A stretch of 64,000 nt of DNA, from assembly GCA_021740645.1 (NCBI GenBank), contig JAIOZL010000011.1, positions 1 through 64,000 of the forward strand, read 5' to 3'. A model generated the notes under the pieces. It saw only the letters and a program-made list of their open reading frames with translations, did not search any database and had not been told where the DNA came from. Shown one piece after another: positions 1 to 11,100 of the stretch. The DNA is from Bacteroidales bacterium (lineage in GTDB: Bacteria; Bacteroidota; Bacteroidia; Bacteroidales; JAADJA01). A program made the translations under genes and the position numbers. The first letter of the stretch is position 1; every line of letters begins with the position of its first letter.

Positions 1-2
1 CA

Positions 3-2354
3 ATTATTGATTTTAACTATGACACGCTAAGGTTTGCTGCAGGTGCTGATTCACTCAAATTTTACGGGCAATACTTTCAGGAATGTGTCATTATTAAAGA
101 TGGGGCCAAAACACCCGGATTTTTGAATTGTACAATGGGCGGTAACGGCTATTTTCATGATATGAAAGTTGTGGGCGACAATATTGACCTTAGCGGAGTC
201 TTTCAATTTTCAAACCCCATGGCTTTTTACGGGCATGTCACCGTAAATGACACGCTGCAAACCCTTGCAACCAGCAGTTATACAGCCTATATATACGGAA
301 ACTTGACCAACAATGGGGCTATAAAAGATAATGTCTATTCTACCTATTTGTACATCACAGGTGACATTACCCATAACGGTGTTTGGAATAATTACCATAC
401 CTATCTTGATGGCGATACCGACCAAAATCTATTTTTTACACAAAGCTTTGATGGCGGATATTTAACAAATTCAAATACTGATGGAAAAGTGATTAGTAAT
501 TCAACACTTGCTTTTAACAATACATATATTGATTTTAACAATGACACCCTGGTGTTCTCTTCTGGAGCAGATTCATTAATCCTTACAGGGCGATATTTTC
601 AAGAAGCCGTAATTATGAAAGAAGGAAGCAAAACATCCGGATTCTTAAATTGCACCATGGGCGGTAATGGCTATTTTCACGATATGATTATTGTTGGTGA
701 TAACATTGACCTTGGTGGAACTTTCCAGTTTACTGCACCCATGGCGTTTTATGGGCATGTAACTGTAACCGGCTTTATACAGGTATATGCAAGCAGCAGT
801 TATACTGCTTATGTGAACGGAGATTTAACCAACAATGGTGCAATAAAAAATAATGTCTATAGTACATCGCTGTATATAAGTGGCGATATTTCCCAAAATG
901 GCGTTTGGGAAAATTATTACACTTATTTAAATGGAAGTTCACTTCAAAATTTATCCCAGACATCACCCTTTGCTTGTTTCAGAATTGTGGATACAGATCC
1001 AAGTAGCGCTATCCAGGCTAATACTGATATTGAATTCCAAAATACGGATGTGGATTTAGGTGGTTCTACTTTATTTATGGTTGATAACGGGGTGATAACC
1101 ATTCAGGATTCGTGGTTTATTGATGCAGATATAATCAGCAATAACTTTGACCTTTCAATGAGTGGGATTAGTTACCTTTCCGATGTGAGTGCAGATAATG
1201 TTACTATTTACGATTGGGTGCAAGTAAGAAATGGGTGCACATTTTCAGGATTAACCAAGGTGGAAGGAATTCTAAGCTGTAATAATACAGGGAGCTATAC
1301 ATTAGATATTGATGGTGATATCATAAATAGCGGATCTATTCAGAACTATTCATACAGTTTAAGTTTGAATATAGCAGGTAATTTGTTTAATAATGGAACA
1401 TGGTCAAACTACCGGACTTACCTGAATGGCAGCAACGACCAAATTATTTACCTTCTTAACAACCAGGAAATATCAGGCACGGTTATTTTTGATGCGTTAA
1501 GTGCCGGAGCGCCTTATCAGTGGTATTTCGAAGGCGGGATATTAAATTCAACCAGCTTTACAGGTGAAACTTCTAATAATCTGGTTTGGAGTGATCCGGT
1601 AAGCCCAGCATGGTATGGTGATTTTTATTGCCAGACTGGTGCGGGACCGTCAAGGACAATCACCGTAGAAGGAGGGCTGATAGTGGATATATCTGTCTTC
1701 CTTGAAGGCTCATTTAATGGAATAAATATGAATACAACATTAAACGATAATGGACATATTCCCTTTACACAACCTTATAATATTACACCCTGGAATTATG
1801 TCGGCACAGAAAGTGTTGCTTCAATACCTCCCGATATCACTGATTGGGTTCTACTAGAGTTCAGAGAAACAACCGGTGGGTCTGAAACAGCTACACCCGG
1901 CACTATGATTGCACAACGTGCTTTGTTCCTAAATAATGATGGGTATATAGTAAACCTTGATGGAACAAGGGATATAAAGATTGAGGTTCCAACTGTGAAT
2001 AGCAACCTGTATGTTGTAGTTTGGCATAGAAATCACCTGGGAGTTATGACATCAAATCCTGTATCTTTTGACTCTGCTCCTTATTCTTACGATTTCACCT
2101 CCGGAGAGAGCCAGGCTTATGGTGGAGCATTGGGACAAAATGAACTTGGTGGCGGAATGTATGGAATGATGGGAGGTGATGCCAATAGTGATAGCGATGT
2201 TGATGGGGCTGATTTTAACATTTGGCAAAGCAATGCAGGAGGTGCTGCCAATTATGAAAAGGCTGATTTAAATATGAACAATCAGGTCAACAATACGGAT
2301 AAAAATGATATTTTGGTCGGGAATACAGGACAATCATCCCAGGTTCCTGAATAA
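3..2354 (+). CDS. Large secreted beta-repeat surface protein, 5'-truncated by window edge, with C-terminal WHRNHL/dockerin-like module
   Basis: The reading frame is open from base 3, so the start and signal peptide lie upstream of the window; the TTG at 123 is an internal codon. The visible part has repeats of 174 residues (522 bp): the motif NCTMGGNGYFHDM occurs near 126 and again near 648, and a third, more diverged copy runs to about 1500. The sequence is rich in Asn, Gly, Thr and Ser with short alternating hydrophobic strands, which suggests a beta-helix or beta-solenoid. From about 1687 to the end is the module shared by seven proteins here: FLEGSFNG, then PWNYVGTESV, VVWHRNHLGVM, and two calcium-loop-like segments (GDANSDSDVDG and DLNMNNQVNNTDKND). 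There is no T9SS sorting tail. The role is inferred to be cell-surface or extracellular structure; the specific function is unknown. Confidence 0.85.
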   Translation: MIDFNYDTLRFAAGADSLKFYGQYFQECVIIKDGAKTPGFLNCTMGGNGYFHDMKVVGDNIDLSGVFQFSNPMAFYGHVTVNDTLQTLATSSYTAYIYGNLTNNGAIKDNVYSTYLYITGDITHNGVWNNYHTYLDGDTDQNLFFTQSFDGGYLTNSNTDGKVISNSTLAFNNTYIDFNNDTLVFSSGADSLILTGRYFQEAVIMKEGSKTSGFLNCTMGGNGYFHDMIIVGDNIDLGGTFQFTAPMAFYGHVTVTGFIQVYASSSYTAYVNGDLTNNGAIKNNVYSTSLYISGDISQNGVWENYYTYLNGSSLQNLSQTSPFACFRIVDTDPSSAIQANTDIEFQNTDVDLGGSTLFMVDNGVITIQDSWFIDADIISNNFDLSMSGISYLSDVSADNVTIYDWVQVRNGCTFSGLTKVEGILSCNNTGSYTLDIDGDIINSGSIQNYSYSLSLNIAGNLFNNGTWSNYRTYLNGSNDQIIYLLNNQEISGTVIFDALSAGAPYQWYFEGGILNSTSFTGETSNNLVWSDPVSPAWYGDFYCQTGAGPSRTITVEGGLIVDISVFLEGSFNGINMNTTLNDNGHIPFTQPYNITPWNYVGTESVASIPPDITDWVLLEFRETTGGSETATPGTMIAQRALFLNNDGYIVNLDGTRDIKIEVPTVNSNLYVVVWHRNHLGVMTSNPVSFDSAPYSYDFTSGESQAYGGALGQNELGGGMYGMMGGDANSDSDVDGADFNIWQSNAGGAANYEKADLNMNNQVNNTDKNDILVGNTGQSSQVPE

Positions 2355-2362
2355 ATTTACAG

Positions 2363-2399
2363 TTAATCCTGCGAGAGTTTAAAAACCTCACAGGATTAA
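2363..2399 (+). terminator. Hairpin after the first surface protein gene
   Basis: Arms TTAATCCTG (2363-2371) and CAGGATTAA (2391-2399) pair over 9 bp, with GAG/CTC extending the stem past one mismatch. It starts 8 bases after the stop codon. No strong T-run follows, so it may be an mRNA-end stabiliser rather than a complete intrinsic terminator. Confidence 0.45.
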
Positions 2400-2419
2400 C
2401 CATATAAAAAATTGCAAAT

Positions 2420-2506
2420 GTAGCATATCGCGAAAGCGAGCTACTAACCTTTTTCCTGTGGCTGGAAGAAGGGTAAGAGCTTGTCCAAATTGGGCAAGCT
2501 TTTTTA
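2420..2506 (+). ncRNA. Three-hairpin structured element, copy 1, ending in intrinsic terminator
   Basis: Three hairpins follow one another. Hairpin 1: GTAGC/GCTAC plus TCGC/GCGA closed by a GAAA loop (2420-2444). Hairpin 2: CCTTTTTCC/GGAAGAAGG (2448-2472). Hairpin 3: AGCTTGTCC/GGGCAAGCT (2478-2500) followed by a run of T, a textbook intrinsic terminator. Copy 2 at 14513 is identical over 58 bases (2447-2504), while its first hairpin differs in sequence but keeps the pairing. It could be a small RNA, a composite terminator or a mobile palindromic (REP-like) repeat. The GTAG at the 5' foot is reminiscent of REP elements mobilised by Y1 transposases, but no such gene is in the window. Confidence 0.55.
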
Positions 2507-2653
2507 TTTCATAAAATCATCCTTGAATCATGAAAGCTTAAAATCATTTTTATATAAATTAGGTTCACCATCAAAATAAAATATTTTGTATTCAAACATT
2601 TATATATATAGTAAAATAAATCCCTATTTTAGCCCTTGCTAATTTTAGATTTT

Positions 2654-4618
2654 ATGCAAAAGAATATCATCCTGTTAATTTCTATCCTTTTGCTAATTGG
2701 CTCAGGGAATCTCTTATTAGGCCAGGCATCCTCCATTGATAGCCTTCAAATTATGCTGTCCGAAACAAAAGGTGATAGTGTTAAATCCGAAATTATTAAA
2801 GAGATTCTAAAGCATTACGTAAAATCCAAAGATTTTGATAAAGCGGAAGAATATGCTGTTGAGTTACAGCAACTGGCAACCAGGGTGGGCTCAAATGATT
2901 TACTGGGAAAAGCGTGGTATAATTTAGGCATTGTTAAATGGCTTAAAAAAGAAGAAGTCGAATCAAACATATACTTTGAGAAATCAGTCCCCTATATAAT
3001 TGACACACCCGATTCGGTGCTTCTCGGCAAATGTTATACTAAAATAGGCACAAATTACCTCAGGCTGTCCGATTTCAAAAATGCAATACTCTATTATCAT
3101 CTTTCCTTTGATGTAAGACAGGGTTTACATGATTCAACCGGTATGGCAAACAACCTGATAAACATTGCCGGCTGTTATTACCAGATGGCCGAATACGACG
3201 ATGCCATCAGATTTTATCATGATGCATTAAAAATCGCAGAAAATACAGGGAACTTAAAGTTGATGGCTTACAATTTCAACAATATCGGTAATGTTTATAT
3301 GAAAACCGAAGATTTCACAGATGCTGTAGAATATATCCATAAAGCCCTGGAAGCAAACCGAAAGTTGAATGACGAACGAGAAGCATCAAAAAATTTACTG
3401 AACCTTGCTAAAGCCTGGCAAACCTTAGGGGATACATCAAAAGCTGAACAATATTTCCTGGAATCCGCCGGAATAATGGAAAAATTAAATGACCATGAAG
3501 GCTTATCAACCACATATAATAGTCTTGGATCTATCTATAAAAACCTCAGAGAGCCTGATAAAGCACTTATATACTTTCTGAAAGCTTATGACCTGGTCAA
3601 GCTTTCAAATGATAAATTTGAAGAAGCCACAATTTTGGCCAATATCGGGTCTGTTTATCTTAATAACCATCATAAAAAAGCTCTGGAATATTATTTAAAA
3701 AGTATTGAAATTGCAAATGAGATTAATGCCAGGCATCTGGTAATGTCAGGGTATGAGGGTCTGATAGAATACCACAGATTTTTCGGTGAATATGAAAAGT
3801 CCTTGTATTATTACGAACTAAAAACACAATTGAACGACTCAATATATAATGAAAAAACGGTAAATGCTATTGCTGAAATGCAAACAAAATACGAGACCGA
3901 GAAGAAGGAAAAAGAAAACGAAGTGTTAATAAGAGATATTAGGATTGAAAGATATTCAAAGCGGTTTTTAATTGTTTTAATTGGATGTCTTTTTCTGTTG
4001 CTGTTGGCCATTATCTACACCTTTAGATTGAACAGAAAATCATTGAAACAAAGCAAAGTTTTACATTCTAAAGAGATTGAATTAAATCAGCTTGAGTTAG
4101 CAAAAAAGGAATTGGAAAAAGAGCATCTGGGAGATAAAATATTTGCTGAACAACAGCTAAATATAATGCAAAGGCAAAAATTTGAAGCAGAAATTGAGCA
4201 TAAAAACCACGAACTGGCCAATTCGGCTTTGTACATTGTCAATAAAAATGAGGTGTTGTCAGACTTAAAAGAAAAAATAGTCTCTGGAACAAAGGCTGCA
4301 GATAATAAGAACTATTTACAAGAGGTAATCAGGATGATTGACAATAATATTGACCTCGACCAAAACTGGCAAAAATTTAAATTACAATTTGAAGAAGTAA
4401 ATCCCGGGTTTTTTGACCGGATAAAACAAAAACATCCTGATCTGAGTGATATTTACATTAAGCTTTCCGCATATATCCGCATCAATATTACAACAAATGA
4501 AACTGCACAATTATTGAATGTAACCCTTGCCGCAGTAAAGAAAAGCAGGCAACGATTACGAAAAAAATTCGGCCTGGCTGCTGATGATTCTCTTTTTGAT
4601 TATATCTCGAAAATTTAG
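2654..4618 (+). CDS. Membrane-anchored TPR regulator with C-terminal helix-turn-helix
   Basis: The protein has an N-terminal hydrophobic signal or anchor (residues 1-25) and many tetratricopeptide repeats (about 30-430, with repeated A..Y..KAL patterns). One transmembrane helix follows (about 436-458, FLIVLIGCLFLLLLAIIY), then a charged coiled coil (about 460-540) and a C-terminal LuxR-like helix-turn-helix (about 600-655, NETAQLLNVTLAAVKKSRQR). This architecture is common in Bacteroidota and implies a one-component regulator with periplasmic TPRs and a cytoplasmic DNA-binding domain. I chose the ATG at 2654 over the upstream TTG at 2636 because it begins the signal-like segment directly. It precedes the 4805/5104 genes, whose control it may exert (inference from position). 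Confidence 0.85.
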   Translation: MQKNIILLISILLLIGSGNLLLGQASSIDSLQIMLSETKGDSVKSEIIKEILKHYVKSKDFDKAEEYAVELQQLATRVGSNDLLGKAWYNLGIVKWLKKEEVESNIYFEKSVPYIIDTPDSVLLGKCYTKIGTNYLRLSDFKNAILYYHLSFDVRQGLHDSTGMANNLINIAGCYYQMAEYDDAIRFYHDALKIAENTGNLKLMAYNFNNIGNVYMKTEDFTDAVEYIHKALEANRKLNDEREASKNLLNLAKAWQTLGDTSKAEQYFLESAGIMEKLNDHEGLSTTYNSLGSIYKNLREPDKALIYFLKAYDLVKLSNDKFEEATILANIGSVYLNNHHKKALEYYLKSIEIANEINARHLVMSGYEGLIEYHRFFGEYEKSLYYYELKTQLNDSIYNEKTVNAIAEMQTKYETEKKEKENEVLIRDIRIERYSKRFLIVLIGCLFLLLLAIIYTFRLNRKSLKQSKVLHSKEIELNQLELAKKELEKEHLGDKIFAEQQLNIMQRQKFEAEIEHKNHELANSALYIVNKNEVLSDLKEKIVSGTKAADNKNYLQEVIRMIDNNIDLDQNWQKFKLQFEEVNPGFFDRIKQKHPDLSDIYIKLSAYIRINITTNETAQLLNVTLAAVKKSRQRLRKKFGLAADDSLFDYISKI

Positions 4619-4804
4619 TACTGATTTTTAGTAATTAAAATCGAATTGGCAAATCAAATAACTTATTGCCAATAGCGCATGAATTAATCTTTTCCATCAT
4701 GTCCCCCCATTTGTCCTACCCTGTAATTTGTTAAGTTGGCGGTGATGATTGTTCTTTGTGTTTCCATAATTACGGAAATAACAAAGCATTACAAATTATG
4801 AATT

Positions 4805-5086
4805 TTGAAAACCGAAAGAGAAAATATTGCCATTAAAATATACGGGGATCTAAAAGAACAAGGTATCCGTTTTTCATCCATGCACGAGGCTTATAAAACA
4901 GGTGTAAAAGGAATTGCAAAATACACCCCTGATGGTGCGGTTTACATTGAAGCAGAGGGCCCACCTGAACAGGTTAAACTTTTTAAAGCATGGTGCTTGA
5001 AAACAGCTGAAAAATATGACCATGAGAAAACTGAAATACATAGTGGCAAAATAAAAGATTATACAGATTTCAACATCATTGATTAA
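4805..5086 (+). CDS. Acylphosphatase-like protein, probably catalytically degenerate
   Basis: This 93-aa protein has the length and layout of acylphosphatase, a small alpha/beta enzyme that hydrolyses acyl phosphates. The first strand and phosphate loop appear as IKIYGDLKEQGIRF and the second signature as GIAKYTPDGAVYIEAEGP. The Arg of the loop may be present (GIR). However, the catalytic Asn, normally just before xPDG in family members (RNLPDG), is replaced by Tyr (KYTPDG), so activity is doubtful. The only start codons in frame are TTG at 4805 or ATT at 4802, since an in-frame TGA at 4799 blocks anything further upstream. An ATG at 4798 is one frame off, so a 1-base indel in the TTTT run is possible. 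It ends 17 bp before the 5104 gene and is probably co-transcribed with it. Confidence 0.65.
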   Translation: MKTERENIAIKIYGDLKEQGIRFSSMHEAYKTGVKGIAKYTPDGAVYIEAEGPPEQVKLFKAWCLKTAEKYDHEKTEIHSGKIKDYTDFNIID

Positions 5087-5103
5087 TAACAAAAAACTGA
5101 GGA

Positions 5104-8100
5104 ATGAAAAAATCTACCCGCTTATCCATTTTACTTGTAATTCTATTTCTATTACCAACACTGGCCTCATTTGGCGTAACAAACTACTGGACAGGAAGTT
5201 TTAATACCTACTGGCATAATAATAATAACTGGTCGTTGGGCCATATACCCTTATCCACAGAAGATGTCATTATAACTACTTCAGGATATACTCCCCACGT
5301 AGATATTTATGATGAAACATGCAACAGCCTGAATATTTATTTCGGTGCGACGCTTATAATTGACGACCAAACCCTAACTGTAACCAATACTGTTACGGTA
5401 AATGGAAATCTTACTCTTGCAAATACGTTGTCAAAATTATATTCTTCATTCATAACATGGAATAATGCTTCCACAGGAAGTATGACCGGGTCTTCAGTTA
5501 TTTCTATTGCAAGAAACTGGGAATTTGCAGCTGGAGCAAATGTGCAATTAAATAGTGGTTATGTTGATTTTACCGGAACTATTGGCAGTAATATTATTTC
5601 GAAAGATATTGACTGCAACTTTAACCATATCCGGAACTTTAAGTCAGGTACATATCTTGCTCATTCATCATCATCCACTACAGATGTTAAAATAAACGGC
5701 AATTTATACTTGTACTCAGGAAGTATTTTATCAAGCTTTACAAGCCTTAGAATTAAACTTAATGGCTTTCTTAATAATACCGCTGGTACTGGTGCCATTC
5801 AATTAAACAATGGTATATTCGAATTTACCGGGGGAAGTACCACAAACTTTTTAAATCCCGGTGACTATTTTTATAACCTTATCATAAATTCGACAGGAAT
5901 TACCACCATTGCTGATGACGTTATCATAAAAGGATATTTGTCAATTGTTCAGGGTACCTTCAACACCAATAGTAACTTAATTACCATAGCGGGAAACTGG
6001 AACAACTATGCAGGCCCGGCAGGGTTTACAGAAGGTACGGGCCGTGTTATTTTTAACGGTTCAGGCCAGCAATATGTCAATTATAATGAGAATTTTAATA
6101 TCCTTGAAGTAAATAAAACATCCGGGGCCCTGCGTGTTAATAATGCAACTGCCACGATTAATTGCACCAGTTATGATTGGACTGCTGGCGCTGTTGATAT
6201 ACTCCAGGGCACATTTAATGCGGCCTCTCTTGCCGATAATGGCATTGCAGGCTCGTGGTATCTAAATGCCGGCGGTGAAATCAACCTAACAAACAATACC
6301 GGCTACGTTGATTTACTGGGCAACCTATATATTTTTAGTGGAACAATGAATATTTATGGCGGCATTGATGACAGCTACTGGCCTTATGGGGCAGCCGGGT
6401 CTTCCATAACTATGTCGGGTGGTGTATTGGATTTCAAAGAAACAGGAATTTATGTGCAGGCTTCCGGAACATTTACGGATAATATTACGGGTGGGTTTGT
6501 TAAAACCACTGGTAACATTCGGATCGCCAGAGCCGACTTCACACCAGCCATTGGGGTGTTTACCATGTATGGTACTGAAAATGCAACGATCAGGATTGAT
6601 GCTGGTTCTCTTAATCAGTTGGATATATCTAAAACCAGTGCAAAATTATCCTCCCCAAATATAATTATTTCCGAGAATTTAACTTTAGCCGAAGAAGAAG
6701 AAACTGGCAAAGAGGGTGATTTGCCTTCACCGGTCGTAGACGAGGAATATTTTTCTAATAACTCTGCTTTTCCATCCTATGCGAAGTCTCAAATTATAAA
6801 AAAGCCCAGGATTGGTTCATCCAAAGCAATTGCAGTTACAGGTGATGAAGTGTCGGCCATTTCCAATCTCGATCTAACGCATTTAATAGTATATTCCGGA
6901 ACTTTCAATCCAATTGATCATAATGTCGATTTACTTGGTGATATGTGGATTTATGATAATCTTACAATAACTGATACCCTGGGTAGAATTTACGTTGGCC
7001 AAAACATGATATGGAAGTCCGGATCAAATGATAACGTCACAAATGGTCATATCGTAGTAAGCGGGAACTGGACATTCTCCGATGGAACAAACGTGCACCT
7101 GGGTCCCTTATGTACTGCATTTTTTGCAGGAACAGCCAACCAGTCGATTTATTGTTATGATGCAGATGCAAGTTTTGGTAGTGTGAAAATTTCTAAGCCC
7201 TCCACACAATGCTTTTTAAACAATAGTAGCACCGATACAATGAGGGTAGATGGCGATTTCGAAATTTATACAAATAATGTTTTTCAGGTTCAAAACAGAC
7301 ATTTGCTGGTAAATGGAGAAATAGATATTCAAAGTTCGGCCGTTGCTTATATATTATCAGGAGGCAGTATAACTGCAAACTCCAATTTAGGAGTAAGTGG
7401 CTCTTTAAACAATAATGGCGGAGATATCTATGCAAATGATAATACATGGTTGGTGGGAGATTTAACAATTGATGCAGGAACTTTAACAATACCTAACGAA
7501 ATCACAACAGGTGTAGGAGGAAACTTAAATATACTTAATGATGGTATTGTACAAACACAAACTATTTTTATAGCAGGGTTGGGTGCGATCAACATGACGA
7601 GTGGGCTGATTCAGCTATCAGGCGGGTTTAATGCCGGATCTGCAAATACCTTTCAGCCTACCGGAGGCACCGTGGAATTTTTAACTGAGTCGATATTCGG
7701 TACAGTGAATATGAATTCAACTAACTTTTTCCATGACGTTAAGATAAATTCCCAGTACTCTTACTATAATGTAAAACTTAATAGTAATATTACTATTAGA
7801 AGTAGTCTTGATATATTGAATGGGACTCTTGAAAGCAATAACTACAACATATTAATTGGCGGCAGTTGGACAAACAATGTGGGTGATGCTGGATTTCTTG
7901 AAGAACTGGGAACAGTTACTTTCAATGGGAGTGCCACTTCCGTAATTCAAACGGATGAAATATTCTATAAACTTTATTGCGAAAAAACCGGGGGTGCAGT
8001 CCTGGCGATTAAGTTCGATCAGGAAGTTACTGTATTAAATAATCTCGATGTGGCGAGTGGGTTGATGATGGCTGGCAGTGGATCAACCATGAATGTGGCG

Positions 8101-11100
8101 GGAAACCAAACCATCCATAACAATGCAGGTTTAGGGTTTTCAAGTCCCGGAACTATTCTGAATATTGGTGGAAACTGGACAAACAATAATACGTCAAATA
8201 CAGCGACAACCGGATTCAGTTGTGGAAACACCAGCACTGTTACTTTTAATGGAACTTCCGATCAAACGCTTACGACAAGTGCCCCATTCGAGGGATTTTA
8301 TAATTTAGAAATAAACAAACCTTCTGGTGACCTGATTACAAACGACAATACTGAAGTTGCCGGCAATTTTCTATTGCAAAATGGAAAATTTAGAGGAAAT
8401 ACTGTAGGACTAATGCACACATTTTATGGGGATTTCACTGTTGAATTAGACGGATGGTGGGATGCATCAACTAATTTTAACACAGTAATTTTTGCCGGTA
8501 CAGCTGATCAAAACTATTCATATTATTGGTTGGCCCTTGGGCAGTTGTCAAATGTAATTATTGATAAATCAGCAAAATCCAATAAATCAGCGATAGGAAG
8601 CACCGGGGACGAGAATATTAGCTCTGGCAATAATATCAAATCAAAAGGTGGAACATTAAACCTTATAAGTAGCATGCACCTTAGCGGGATTGAGAGTGGG
8701 TTGACGATAAATTCAGGGACACTTAATGTAATTGATCAAACATTGGAATCAGGCGGAAATATCACTGTTAATACAGGTGGCATTCTCAATGTTACCGGAG
8801 GTTCAGTCGTTTATGTGGGTAACACAAAAAATTTAAATGTAAGTGGTGGGTTGTTAAATTCATATGGCACGAGCACATCCAGGAATTACTTTTATTATGC
8901 TCAAATCGGTGGTTATTACAGTATTCATGTGTACAATGGTGGAACCATTGGGGCTGAGTATACAGATTTCCGATACATGGGAGCAAACGGACTTGTTATT
9001 GATAGTGATGGATTAATTGATCCTTTATATCCGCTTAATAATTGTTCGTTCCTTCAGGGCAATCAAAGCAATCTTGTATCATACCTTACTATTAACAACA
9101 ATCAAAACTTAACTATTGATAGTGTAAAGTTTGATGATGGCACAATTACCGCAAAAAATGTGACAAAAGGTGTTAACCAGGGTGATCTGTTGTTCACAAA
9201 TGCAAATGGATATTTTGCCGGCCCAAATTTTGAAAACGATAGCTATAACAGGATTGACTGGACAGGCTTCACACCGGGATTATGGACCGGAAGCTACTCA
9301 AACGACTGGGGTGATTACCGCAACTGGGACAACCTTGTTGTACCGGATAATCCGGTGGATGTTATCATTCCGGCTGGAACCATTGATCCACTTATTTCTA
9401 ACACACCTAAGGTTTGCAAAAGCATTGTCATCAATGCTGGGGCAAGCCTGACTTTACATAATAATTCGTTAACAGTCACAAACAATGTGGATATATATGG
9501 CAAACTTTTTATGTATGATGGTTTGGGAGTTCTCAATATTGGGCAAAACATTATATGGAGACCGGGTTCTGAAACAAACGTCTCTGCGGGAAACATTATC
9601 ATTGGCGGAAACTGGAATTTTATGAATGGCACAAATGCACAGCTTGGCTTCGGAAACACCACAACTTTTAACGGAGGTGGTGATCAATACATAACCTGTG
9701 ATGATGCCGATGCGGAAATCGGGACACTGGTTTGTAACAAATCTTCGGGTACCCTGAGGACAACAACTATACTTACTGACACCGTAAGGGTAAGTGGCAA
9801 CATGACTATAAATGCTGCAAATTACTTCAATGTTGAAACCGGAAACCTTATTTTGGACGGAACAATGACTATTGAAAATACGGCCCAAATGGTTGTGGTT
9901 AGCGGTGCCAGCTTTACCAATAACTCCGAATTCGATTTAACCGGAAATTTAACTGTAAATGGCCAGGCTTTTCTTCATAAAGATTTTGATGTTGATCTTG
10001 CTTTAGGAGAATTAACTATAGCCGGAAGTTTATTTTTTAATAATCCCAATCCACTTTCATCGGTTACAATTTATGGCCCCCTAAACCTTCTTAGTGGCGG
10101 TTTATTGGAAATTGACTCAGGTCTTCATTTGCTGAATCCCATCATTATTGCTGAAAATAGCAGGATAAGGGTTACACAGATTTTTTCAACGGGTGGCGTT
10201 CATCCATTGGGCGGAACAATTGAGTTTTTTGGTTCACATTCAAGTAATATTTATAATTATTCTGATAGCTATTTCTATAATGTTGAAATAAATAAAACCG
10301 GTGCAGCTGGCTGGGTTGGTTTAGAGGATAACATTGTGATCAAAAATGATTTGACTATTAACTCAGGTTTTTTAAGGGCTTCTGATGTTTACGGCTACAC
10401 TTCTTACAATATTGACATAGGCGGCAACTGGACAAACAATGTTGGCATAGAGGGATTTCAAGAAGCTCATGGGACTGTGACTTTCAATGGCAGCGGAAAT
10501 CCTCAATATGTTTCAGCCGAAACTTTTTATAATGTTCTGCAGGACTTTGTTTCAACGGGCAGTAACTTACTGTTTTTGGGTTCAACCACAGTATTGAATA
10601 ATATGACATTGAGCTATTACGCCTGGATAAATGATGTGTTCGATATACAGGGATTTTTAGATCTCAGCAATCCAACTTCAATATTTACTGCAAACAACAA
10701 TGGAGTCGCTACCATTGCAAATCTGGCACAAGGAGGAACAATGAATATGAACGGGGGTACTGTAACCGTAAACGACCTGGCTGAAAATGGTATCTATGGG
10801 TCAATAAATGTTGTATCAGGTGAATTAAACTACTACCAGGATGCAAGCTCCTTTGTCGACCTCAATTGTAACTTGTCGATGTCAGGAGGATCGTTTAACA
10901 TCAATTCCTCTAACGATAACAGCCTCTGGACCTATGATGGAGATGCCTCCGTTACCATGAGTGGTGGAATTTTAAACTTTAATAACTGTGGTATCATTAT
11001 CCAGGATAATGCGAATACATTTACTGCAAACATTACTGGAGGTACTATTCGAACTGATGGTATGTTCAAGGCTAATTGTCCTCAATTTACACCAATCGGT

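Noticed and set aside
4693..4758. Possible AraC-like direct repeat upstream of the 4805/5104 genes
   Set aside because: Only short pieces (TCC, ATTTGT) recur, and ATTTGT repeats at 17 bp, not 21; agreement is no better than expected by chance.
9469..9888. 139-codon minus-strand frame inside the 5104 gene
   Set aside because: A shadow of a strongly supported repeat-protein gene; no signal peptide, family motif or ribosome site of its own. The same holds for minus frames at 36568-36993, 44495-44905 and 53735-54094.
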